Shown here piece by piece: positions 23,786 to 42,436 of a DNA stretch of 64,000 nucleotides. The stretch covers positions 126,493,593-126,557,592 of the forward strand of contig OX638130.1 of assembly GCA_951804985.1 (NCBI GenBank), written 5' to 3'. This DNA is from Dryomyza anilis. Taxonomy: Eukaryota > Arthropoda > Insecta > Diptera > Dryomyzidae. Every line of letters begins with the position of its first letter. Position 1 is the stretch's first letter. Both the position numbers and the translations under genes were made by a program. The notes under the pieces were generated by a model. That model was given only the letters and a program-made list of their open reading frames with translations. It did no database searches and was not told the DNA's origin.

Positions 23786-24601
23786 ATGAATAAGTTCGCT
23801 GCGAACGTAAAGGCAAAGAAAAGAGTAAATACCAAATGGATACTGGATCCATTTCCCAACAGTAAAGATTTCAAAATACCCTTCACAGGTGTATTTACCG
23901 GCATTTCTGTAGAAATCACTGATATACAAGATATACAAAACATATACGAATCTGGGTTCTATGGCAAAGGTAGCAATTCACGCAGTGCGCCATTATTAGT
24001 TAAAACAAGAGAACATACTAAAACAAATAAAAGTATTTGCAATCTTGAAGAAACATTAGTGTTGGATTTGGAGGAATCGTTCTTTCTATCACAATATTTA
24101 AATGTACTGCGTATTACAAATACTGATGGCGATGTCATGAGTTGGAAACAACTTTTACATGCATTTCACACTATAAAACACAAATTCATTGAATGTTTTG
24201 CAACATATTTATATTTAAAATCAAAAAATTGGATTGTAAAGAGTGGTATAAAGTTTGGCGGAGATTTCTGTAAGTTTTTAACATACATTAAATATTTTGT
24301 AACCAATTAAAAAAATTTTACAGTGATATATAAGAAAGGATTACGTTACTATCATGCAAGCTTCATTGTCATAGTAAATACACCCGACAAATGTTCACAT
24401 CTATTACCGAAGGAAATCAAAGGATTGCAACGAATAGCAGAAACTTCCGATAAAGATGTTTTATTGTTGGAGATTATTAATCACACTGAAATATCTAATA
24501 TAAACTGCGCTGACGATATAGCTTTGTGTCAAATATCAGAGACAATAATACGTCGTTTTAACTATACTGGATTTGTCCAAAGCCAAAATTTAACAAAATA
24601 A
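23786..24601 (+). CDS. Tsen2: tRNA-splicing endonuclease catalytic subunit Sen2
   Basis: This subunit cleaves the 5' splice site of intron-containing pre-tRNAs as part of the heterotetrameric TSEN complex in the nucleus. Two exons, 23786-24269 and 24324-24601, join as GAC TTC T|TG ATA and give 253 residues, shorter than the vertebrate protein. The catalytic C-terminal domain is clear: YLYLKSKNWIVKSGIKFGGD, then LIYKKGLRYYHASFIV, which supplies the catalytic Tyr and His; the third residue (Lys) should be in the PKEIKGLQRIAE segment. It converges with Cmc1, 40 bp between stops. Confidence 0.9.
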
Positions 24602-24641
24602 ATTAATTTCTTAATAACATTATTGCGTTATAGTTTATATG

Positions 24642-25033
24642 TTATATCTTCTCCACGCGATGCTTCTTTGCTATTCCAGTTCTTCGATATTCTGCACGTT
24701 CTGACAAATATATTTGTTTACATTCTTCTTTAAAGGCCTCGTTCTGATACCAATCACCGATGCATTCCTTTAGAGCTGCGTTCTCTTTGCGACAACTTAA
24801 CACCATCATGAGGCTACTCGACTTGCAACAGGACTCGAATGCTTTTACTTCCTTGTTGCAGTGCTGCACCTTTGCACGATCACGCATTATTTTTGGTATA
24901 AGAACCTCGCGCTCTACCTTACGCAGCGACAAATCGTCGGGATTACCTAAAAGTTAATAATTTATTATTTGATGTTCTTCCTGTTACATATCATACCTAA
25001 TCCGTGAGGATTATTTATTTCTAGGTTCATCAT
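24642..25033 (-). CDS. Cmc1: COX assembly mitochondrial protein 1 homologue (CMC1)
   Basis: A twin CX9C protein of the mitochondrial intermembrane space, needed for early COX1 assembly. Two minus-strand exons, 24997-25033 and 24642-24946, join in phase to 113 residues starting MMNLEINNPHGLGNPDD. The protein then reads LSLRKVEREVLIPKIMRDRA followed by the cysteine motifs C-x8/9-C (CNKEVKAFESCC) and CRKENAALKEC, and ends in a basic tail. The first exon is too short to show as a long ORF; it supplies the conserved PDDLSLR context. Confidence 0.9.
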
Positions 25034-26797
25034 GCTGTCGAAATCGTAGGTCGAAATATTACGTACTTTGTAACTAGGGTTGCCAGGTCAAAATATTAAA
25101 TACTTTGCAATTTAGGGTTGCCAGGTCAAATTCTGGTTCAGGGTACAGTTTTAATGGAAAGTGTGATTTGGGTGTATATCAGTGTTGCATTTTTCGGGCA
25201 TTCTGGATATTTAGCTGCCCAAATTTTATTTCGTGGCCCGCGTTTGATGCCCATTTCTATTTTACTGCCCAGTTTTTATTTGGAAATGCCTTTTGTTTAC
25301 GATATTTAAATATCAGTAACAAAATTGTGACAGCACTGACTAAAAAGAGTTTATTTTCTAACATAATTTCACGCATAAATTGGACATGGATATGATCAAT
25401 AATTTTAATTGTGATTTAAAACAAAATTAACAAATATAACAGAGTGCAAAAAACGAAATCCTCCTTTTCTATCAAAATTGCAATCAATAAGTTGACACTA
25501 TATTTCTAGTTATATTATAAATTTTCATAAAATTAACATCTCTTAAGAACATTTTTATGTATTAAATTTAATATGATCTCATGTTCCAGATAGTCTTTAT
25601 ATATTTACCTTAATAAAGTGGTTATACAAATTTAAACATCTGATTCAAAATAGTTAAAAATAAACTGTTTTGACATTTTTTACATACCAGCATTATTTAA
25701 ACTAGACATAATTACATATACATGGTATTCTAGGTGAATACTTACAAATGTATATAATATCCCAGCCGGCCAAAGTATCATAAACGATATCGTAAACGTA
25801 AATGATAGCAAATATTCGTACGAGAATCGTAAATCATTCGAAAAGGCATACAGTTTCGTGACCAATTTGTCCATCATAACGAGGTATCATACAGAAACTA
25901 AAAACACTCATATATGATAAATTTTCGATCGTTTATGATCGTAAAATACGATTATATACGATCTATAACGATCTATAAACGATCTTTTTTTGTTCATAAA
26001 CGAACTCGTTTTTAATATATATTTTACGATTTAATTTTAATCGTAAATGATAATCATTTTTAATTCTATTACGAGCTTTTCCTACTTTTTTAACGATACA
26101 AAAACAAAATTAAGTAAATGCATTTAATTTTTATATTAAGCTCTCAAATGCAATTACTTACTTTTTAATTACAGCAAATGATTTCAAAATTTCACCAAAA
26201 CAATTCATTTAAACTTGTTATAAGTATTGAGCATTTCATGCATTTGAATAATAAATTTTGACAATATTTTTTTACGATATAAACACTCGAAAAATACGAG
26301 CCATAATTATTTACGAGCACAATAAAATTGAAATTTATGTTCAAAGAAAATGTGAAAAATAATTTTCATATTTTGTTTTGATTATAAAAATTTTTGTAGA
26401 CATTTTTAAGTTATCTCAAAGCATACCTTGATAATTATTTTTTTATTTCTATAGAATTTTATATTAGATTTTTTTTAATTGTCGATTTTGTTTTGATTTT
26501 AAAACTGAACTTCAAAAAACTTGCTTAGTGTCACCTAAAGTAAACATTGGAAAAAAATGAGAGAGTGATAGTACCTGTATATATTTGTATCATGGTATAC
26601 CTTAAAAAACAGTTTTTTTTTATCCATTTTCAAATTAAAAATCTGATTAAAAATCTGACAATGCAGATATTTCTTACAAGGTTGGCATCCATGGGTCGAT
26701 GTACAACCCTGCATACAAATTCAGCTGGCTGTCAAAAATCAAGAAGCGCGAATTTAATTTAGCAACGGCGTATTAAAATTAATTTACAATTGCAAAT
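25034..26797. other. Intergenic spacer, Cmc1 to Kmn1
   Basis: It begins with two AGGGTTGCCAGGTCAAA repeats (25076-25140), part of a transposon end also found at 60338. From about 25760 to 26330 it is a degenerate AT-rich array rich in TCGTAAATGAT/ACGATC motifs. A stretch of plain AT-rich DNA runs on to the start of the next gene. No credible coding frame. Confidence 0.6.
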
Positions 26798-27419
26798 ATG
26801 AAGACTCCAATATTTACCGATACCGAAGCAGAGACTAGTGCTGATTTAGATGAAACGTTGCATCTGATGACCAAAAATCGTACAGCGAACATAACGAAGA
26901 GTATTTTCAACATATCTTTGAAAAATCGTAAATGAAAAAAATATTGAAATACAGAAATCCAAATGTAATTAATTTCTGATTACAGTTTCTTTAAAGGAGG
27001 ATAGTGAATGCGATCAGTTCAAAAAGTAATATTTTGTAAAATTTGAATTTCCAGTATTTTGAAATATGATATTTTGCAGTGCCAAAACCACTCTGGAGAA
27101 GGAGATGCACGAATGGAAGGAGATGATAAGCAAAACCGTAGAGCGGATGAAATCTCTCAAGAATGAAAAGAAACCAGTCGACATTTCAGTACTGCCGCCA
27201 AATAAACGCGCGTACTTAGAACAAGCACCCAATCTGCAGAAATTCATACGCGACTCTTTGGAATTTCGTGAAGCGGCCAATATCTATTTCAACAAGGATT
27301 TTGAGGAAGCGTTAGAAATGCAGGATGATTTGGCGGCAGTATGTGAATATCGTCTTGAAAATGCTAAAGCTAATTCCGTCAGCGAGTTTATAACTAACAT
27401 GCCGCAATGGGACAAATAG
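26798..27419 (+). CDS. Small coiled-coil protein, probable kinetochore component Kmn1 (Nsl1-like)
   Basis: Three exons (26798-26927, 26986-27025, 27080-27419) join in phase, giving 169 residues starting MKTPIFTDTEAETSADLDE. The central part is helical and charged (TTLEKEMHEWKEMISKTVER). It is followed by DISVLPPNKRAYLEQAP and a second helical region with FNKDFEEALEMQDDLAAVCE. I recognise no enzyme motif. The length, coiled coil and neighbourhood (a gene next to RpII215 in Drosophila, as I recall its CG number) suggest Kmn1, the Nsl1-like subunit of the Mis12 kinetochore complex. That identity is inference; the exon model itself is well supported by phase. Confidence 0.6.
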
Positions 27420-27567
27420 GTCTAAAGTATATTACGACTTCCCTTTGTCATCTAATTCAAAGAAAATTGCAAAATCTTTAGTCAGAAGTTTCTATACTCT
27501 ACATAAAACGTAAAAATATAACATGATTAATATTAAAAATATCGCTCGCTTTAGCTTGTAATCAACA

Positions 27568-28131
27568 TCATTCCTTGCCCCATGTTGCCAGATACTTCAT
27601 GAGATCTGTGAGACCATCGAAATCTGTGCGACTTTGTGGTTGAACGTCTTTCGTAAGTCTTGGCAAAGAGCCACCCATTTTAAGACGAAATTCATCCATC
27701 TGCATGTACAATTAAATAATTTAATAAAAATATGCATGCATCTATAAACTTACATTTTTTGCTCCTGATAGCTTCCAGACGCCGTAACAAAAGGCACCAG
27801 TGCCCGCCACTGCATACAAAGTGCCCCAACCAAACGCACGCATGGCCAACATTGAACCCTCGTCCAACAGCAGCACAACTTCGCGACCACCCTTCTCAAT
27901 CATTTTACTCTCTGATTTCTTTGCTTTGCCAAGAGTACGCGAGAATCCGAATAATGCGGAGATGCCGCCGACCAATCCGAGAAATGACGCCGCTGTTGGA
28001 GGTCATAAAAAGATCGAGTTTATTATTGCCGCTTTCGGTACAACAATCACAACTCGCTGCTTACCTTGTATTCTGTGGCGCTTTTTTTTGCCTTCTGCTA
28101 ATTCCGGCATCTCTAATGTTTTTTCAGTCAT
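27568..28131 (-). CDS. TMEM242-like mitochondrial inner-membrane protein
   Basis: Three minus-strand exons (28065-28131, 27754-27992, 27568-27699) join in phase to 145 residues: MTEKTLEMPELAEGKKKRHR, then ASFLGLVGGISALFGFSRTL, KKSESKMIEKGG, then a second hydrophobic stretch LAMRAFGWGTLYAVAGTGAF, and a C-terminal soluble tail ending MKYLATWGKE. Two membrane helices separated by a charged loop, with FSRTLGKAKKS and LALRA-GWG-type motifs, match TMEM242, an assembly factor for mitochondrial ATP synthase and complex I. It is convergent with the gene at 26798-27419 and divergent from RpII215. Confidence 0.8.
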
Positions 28132-29960
28132 TCTGTATTACGTGTGTTTTATAAAAGGTATTAAAATAGCTTTATTTACATTATCTGACAAATCTAAAGG
28201 AAAATAAATTTAAACATTCAGCTGGTCAGCGTATGTTCAGTGAAATACGAAGTACTTAAATGTGTTACGAAATACATCAGAGAACCGAAACAGTGTTTCA
28301 TTTTAAGCAAATAACAGTGTAACAAATAATAAAGGCACTTTAAACCGGAGCGATTCAGTACCTAATGACGTTATTGAATTTCACCGTAAAGGCCTAACTA
28401 TAACCAGCAGAGCCAAGCATGGGCTAATGTCAAAAATGATCGTAAAGTCGTCAAATGCTTAAGGCAACCATTTTGTACAGTCTATAATGAAGATGTATAA
28501 ACCTTAAAAACTTTCACATTAGAAAAATAATTGCCATATTTTTGTTTTTATTAAATTAAAAGATTAAAATATTTGTAAAATTTGGTTTAAATTTAAAAAA
28601 CTCAGAAAAACTCAAATTATAAATAATTTACATCAACATGAATGTGGCGCAATGTTCACAGCTATTACATGCGTAAGGTGCGATTCAAATCCCTCATTTC
28701 TTACGTTAACGAAATGACGAATATTCTCAATAACGGTCCTGTTATAGAATTTGTGGGTAACTGCTCGTTTACGAACGCTGGCATTGTCAGGACATTCCAA
28801 TTATAGTTAGCCCTTACGGCTTACGTAGTTCGCAATAGTTATATGATTTTGTCAAAAATTATTTAAAAAAATGCTATGGTTTGTTCACTAATTGAAATTG
28901 TTTTTTATTGGCCTAATAAAAAGAAAATATTATAATGCGCATTCATTTTTCGTTTGTTTTTTTTTGATTGTTCGTACGCTATGCAAATCTACACAACACA
29001 GATTTCCTTAAAATTTAGAATATATATCATACATACCGTCATAGACCACGTTCAATTTAATTATGTGTGTAAGTTTAAGATACACCGCAAAACCGCTGAA
29101 CGTATTTTCTGAAAATTGTATAACTACTATAAGGCAACAGGAGTATCTTAAGTAATATTAACCATAATAGACATAAGGGAGTGTCACCTTCTCTAGAACA
29201 CAACAATTTAAAACTTTGGATCAAAGCGATTTCAGCCAAATTTTGCTATTTCTTCTGTCCAAAACTCTCCACACAAACTCACCGAAATAATACTCAACAC
29301 ACAGAATTAATAACAATTGAACTGGAGATAAAAATTGCATTGTATTTACATAATGTTAACACTAACTGTGCACTTGTCCACAACCATTAACCATTTGTTT
29401 TGTGAGAATTTTTCTTAAACATCCCCTAAAATAGTATAATTTACTATATCTCAGTATTTCGTACTTTTACAATATCAAAACATACTCAAAATAGTACGTA
29501 CTAGTGCAACACTGAAACACACACTGAACAGACCACGCATGGCGATGGCGGCAGCGAAAAAGCGAAGAAGCGCTTTATTTCGTACGACAGCAACAGCCAC
29601 ATGCTGCTTGCTCTCCTTTTATTGCTGAAAAAGTGCACAAAAATCGAAGGAAAATAAACAAAAACCATTGAAAATTGCAATTTGATTGCAGGCGAACATG
29701 TAAGTGTTAAAATTTACACAATTATGTGGGTTTTAGGCAGTGAAAATTAAGTTTGAACATTTTTTCACATGCAACGCAGTCGTTTGCGCACACGAAGACT
29801 TCGCACGAACGATACGAAGCGCTTGCGGAGTCTCGAAACAACGGAGCGCTAGACGCGACGTTGTGAAATTTCTTTGGTAGAAAGTGGTCAACCAAAAGAG
29901 ACCCGGACACATTTAAATTTTAAAGGATAAAAGGCGTAGGTCGCGTGGTTTGTTGCAAAA
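28132..29960. promoter_or_regulatory. 1.8 kb spacer between the TMEM242-like gene and RpII215
   Basis: Divergent intergenic region holding both promoters. No coding frame is credible. From about 29510 to 29940 the base composition becomes much less AT-rich, as expected for the promoter and 5' UTR of RpII215, but I can point to no specific core element. Little else is recognisable. Confidence 0.5.
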
Positions 29961-38214
<8,254 letters not shown>

Positions 38215-38790
38215 ACATGAAGTTCGTTTGGAGGCAGCACATTACGTGTAGAAGCCCATAGAATATGATTTTTTTAAAACATAAAATTTTAAATTTTTTA
38301 ATACATCGTAAAGTTATATATGCTATTTTAATTGTAATTAATGAACAAACACATTTCAAATGAAAACATTGCAAAAATGATTAAGCACACAGATTGTAGT
38401 ACCTACTTGTTGGTTGAATTGGAAAAATTTGAAATTTTTCTATTAACATAATATGTTTTTTAAGTGCATTTTATGCGCTACATCTGAATTTGGGTGTATT
38501 GGAAATGTTTTTTTATGTAATTTATTGTGCAAATGCGCATTGCAAAGAAAATCAAAGTAAATGTATTTAATTATTTGATATTCTCAATATTTAGCATTTA
38601 AGTCAATGACACCTTTTAAATATATTTAATGGAACATTTATATATCAATATTAAATAAAGGACTTAGTGACTATGCACAAGACAAACCACAAATCAAGTA
38701 TTTCTCATTTAGATTTTTTTAATAGCACTATTTAAAATTCGTAATCAAAAAATGTTATTTTATTCTTTGAGAAGTCGTTGAAGTTAATAT
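38215..38790. other. RpII215 3' flank
   Basis: AT-rich 3' UTR and flank with candidate poly(A) signals such as ATTAAA near 38655. I see nothing else in it. Confidence 0.5.
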
Positions 38791-38799
38791 GTAATCGTC

Positions 38800-39790
38800 A
38801 TCAAAGTTTTATCGGAAAACAGCCGAAAACTCGGACGGTCAAAAGAATGCATGAATGGATGTATACTGCAATCATCAGACACATACTAACCTATGGCGTC
38901 CTGGTATGGTGGAAAGTAGGTTAACTAGTAGTTTAACGATGCGATGAAAAGTGCTCCACAAACTGGGTTAGAAACATTTATCCACTTCACACCAATCGAT
39001 TTGTTCATAAAAGGATGTGCAGAAAATGATCTCTGAGACTTCGGGAATCAATCTTGTTCAATCAGACACAGTATGGACATTCGACGATATTGGAAGAGGT
39101 GCGAAAGTTGAGAGTAAAATATAAGTCCGAGAGTTTGTTTGAAAAATCGGACTATATTACGCAGCGATACGATTTACATATAGCCAACACAACTGTTTCT
39201 AAGCAGGGATAACTGGATATAAGACAAAGTCACTAAAGGGCAAGACATCATTGTCTTCACGGACGGGTTCAAAATAGACATAGGAACAGGAACAGGCTTC
39301 TATACGAAAGACCTACAAGCTCATGAATCCTTTAGACTTCCGAAAGAATGTCTTTGTTATGGAAAAAGCAGCACCGTTTATCAAAGATAAAGAATTTCCA
39401 TCTTCTTATAACCAAGTAGCCATAAAATCTTTAGCGTCCTACACAATCAAATACAGGTAAGTTTCAAACTGTCGTAAAGCTTATTTATCCATAGGACACC
39501 AGAATTAATATATGTACTACGGTTCATCAGGAGTTCAAACTGGTTCACTGGAAATCAATCGTAATTAATGAGATAGGTTCTGGCACTCAATAGGATGGGA
39601 ATCACAATGGATGCTTAGGTCTCCATAACTTAACCTATGGACTAGATCTACACATTACGTCAAAAGCTAGAAAAGACCAAAGAGAGACAGGACGACTGTC
39701 TCTAGCATTTCGTCGTATACAAAGTTGCCTTCGAAAGTCTGAAAAGGAGTCATGAACCATGTCTGTGTTCGGTATAAATTATAGACTTTG
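38800..39790 (+). pseudogene. Decayed non-LTR retrotransposon (RT thumb and RNase H remnants)
   Basis: Broken reading frames still show recognisable blocks. Around 38845-38930 the plus strand reads WMYTAIIRHILTYGVLVWW, the segment after the reverse transcriptase core in R1/I/Loa-type LINEs. Around 39230-39300 it reads DIIVFTDGSKIDIGTGTGF, the start of an RNase H domain (the D of FTDGSK is catalytic). Many stops and frameshifts intervene, and no open frame is long enough for function. Confidence 0.65.
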
Positions 39791-40006
39791 TAAAATCACT
39801 CTCAGCAGCACAACTCTCAGTAGCACAACACAATGAGGGTTGGGATCAACCTCTTTGATATGTTATAATACCGAACGCGGTTTCAGACAAAGCGACTCCT
39901 TATCGTGTGACTTCTTCAACCTGATAATGGTGAAGTTTATAAGAGCTATCTCCCTCAGAGTGAGGGTTCGTGCGTTGGGTTTGGGTCCCACCACGGAAAA
40001 AAACAT

Positions 40007-41230
40007 ATGCGCCCAATGAAAACAAAAAAGAAGCCTCGGATAACGACCGATTTCTACGATGACGACCCACGCAAACGTTTTAAGGACCATGATTTACGGA
40101 TATGCATCTGGAATGTCCGGACCCTTTATAGGGAAGGTGCCTCTATCCAGCTGGCAGATGTCCTCGAAAAATATAAGGCTGACATCACCGCTATCCAGGA
40201 GTTGCGATGGACGGGACAGGGCTGCTCGAAAAAAGCGTCCTGTGATATCTACTACAGCTGCCATGCGGAGAGACACGAATTTGGATGTGGATTTGTGGTC
40301 GCCAAGAGACTCCGCCACCTTGTCTCTAGGTTCACGCCCGTGGACGAAAGGCTGGAAACAATCCGCATCAAGGCTAAATATTTCCACATCAGCCTAATTT
40401 GTGCTCACGCTCCGACGAACGAGAAAGATGACGAGACAAAAGAGCGCTTCTACGAGCGCCTAGACAACGCGTACGAGCGCTGGCCCCGTCACGATATCAA
40501 AATCGTGCTAGGCGATTTTAACGCCAAAGTGGGCAGAGAAGCCATATATTGTCCCACAATCGGAAAATTTAGCCTTCATGCCAACACTTCCGATAACGGA
40601 ACGAGGCTAATCGACTTCGCCGCAGCACGAAACATGGTAGTTAGTAGCACTAGATTCGAACATTTCGATATCCACAAGGCCACATGGTTGTCGCCCGATC
40701 AAAAAACTCGAAACCAAATTGATCACGTTGCGATTGACGGAAGGCACGTTTCGAGCGTGCTGGACGTACGCACTATCCGAGGTGCCAATATGGACTCGGA
40801 TCATTACCTTGTAGCAGCCAAGGTCCGCACACGCTTAAGCCATGCGAAGAACGTTCGGAACCAAACGCAGAAAAAGCTAGACGTCGGAAAGCTGCAATCA
40901 CAACAGACAATGCAAGCCTTTTCTACTCGACTCTCACACCTGTTTAGAGAAAGCACTACTCCTTTCGATGATATAAGCGCGCAGTAGAACCATATCTCCT
41001 GCTCTATGCGTTCGGCTGTCGAAGAGATGCTTGGATTCCAACGCCCCCTGAGGAATCAGTGGTATGACCAAGAGTGTCGCGCGGCCACTGCAGAGAAAGA
41101 CGCTGCAGTCAGTAGCTACGCGAGCTGCGAAGGAGCGATACAAAGTGAAGAGAAGGGAAGAGAGACGTATTTTCAGGCGTAAAAAAAGCGAGGCAGAAAG
41201 ACGTGAGTGTGAGTGTGCAGAGTATACACT
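40007..41230 (+). pseudogene. RTE-type non-LTR retrotransposon fragment, endonuclease domain
   Basis: An open frame of 326 codons (40007-40987) encodes an apurinic-type endonuclease domain: LRICIWNVRTLYREGA, ADITAIQELRWTGQG, IVLGDFNAKVGREAI and near the end NMDSDHYLVAAKVRTRL. This arrangement is that of RTE/BovB-clade LINEs, often annotated as craniofacial development protein 2-like. A TAG at 40985 interrupts the frame. Similarity continues (RNQWYDQECRAATAEKDAAV) and then shifts frame into ERYKVKRREERRIFRRKKSE before ending near 41230. The reverse transcriptase is absent, so this is an inactive fragment. It lies downstream of RpII215 and is not host coding sequence. Confidence 0.85.
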
Positions 41231-42436
41231 GTATTCAATTTTATGTATTACCGTATTTATCTAAAAAGGACTTTTAAAAATTAGAAGAAAATTATACAAA
41301 TTTTTAATTCTTTGATCTCAGTAGATACCTTATCTGATGGAACACTACGATATATACAAGCTAGCTATAAACTGAATGTACGAATATTTGGCTTAAGTTT
41401 TAAACGTTTATTTAAATTATCAGTTAGAAATAATTGCAATTACATGGTATAGTATATGACAGAAGTGCGGCCTACTGGTAGGATTGTTTCGATTTTTTTC
41501 TTATTAAAATGTAGTACTTACATAATACATTTTTTTTGTATGAATTATTTTCAAATTGTTTAATATTAAACAATATTTAACTTAAAAGTACGACTAGGTG
41601 CATATTTACTAAAAAAAATAATACAGTTTTTATCTGTGTTCTATATAATTTACATTACGTTACGGAACATATTACTAATTAAGAACTATTGACTAGTTAG
41701 TTACTTCTTTATATCATTATGGGATTCCTGACAATTTTTCTTCAAGCATGAATTACTTTAAATGAAATTTTACATAATTATTACTTCTCTTTTCAGAAAT
41801 GTTTCGAACAACAAAATTAAGACTGAGAAAATTGAAGGAAGAGGGCGTTCTTGGAAAAATGTCCAAATATTATTTTTTCTTCATTTTCTCATTAAAGACT
41901 TCGTATATTTTATTGGGAAAATGAAAATTTAAATGTTGCGACAATTTACACGAAAAAAACTTAGGTGATATCGATTGGTTTTTCATTTTTTAAAAATTTT
42001 CTCAGTGGGAAATTCGAGTAATTTATAGGAAAAATGATAATTGTGACTTGATCGAAAAATGGTCCTGTGAAAAACTGCCAATTATTGTGTTTCCCGGATG
42101 GTTTTTTGTTTTTAGTTTTTTTAATAATTTTTTAAGTCAGGAATTCGTGTACTTTGTAGGAAAAATGATAATTATGAGTTGTATAAGATTTATTAGAAAA
42201 ATTACTGAAGGAAGCATGATTCGAGAAGGGATATATGTTAAAGAAAAATTGTTAGCTCCCATTTCAATTTTGGGCACTGAACTTACTATACGTTGCGATA
42301 ATAACATTATATTGCGGACTTAGTTGGTATTTGGTACAGTTGGAACCTGTTGTAGCTGCAGCTGCTGTGGTAGTTGCTGCTGCTGTACGGTCGGCTGTTG
42401 CTGGAATACTATGGTTGTTGTTGCACCGACTCGTGG
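41231..42436. other. AT-rich spacer downstream of the forkhead gene
   Basis: About 1.2 kb between the LINE fragment and the stop codon of the minus-strand forkhead gene, so its distal part is probably 3' UTR. CTG/CAG-rich DNA at 42350-42430 suggests former or alternative coding or UTR sequence of that gene. A 91-codon plus frame (42048-42323) is not recognisable. Confidence 0.5.

Noticed and set aside
40007..40987. Host gene for a craniofacial development protein 2-like endonuclease
   Set aside because: The frame is the endonuclease domain of an RTE-type LINE, continues past a stop into frameshifted LINE sequence and is not a host gene.
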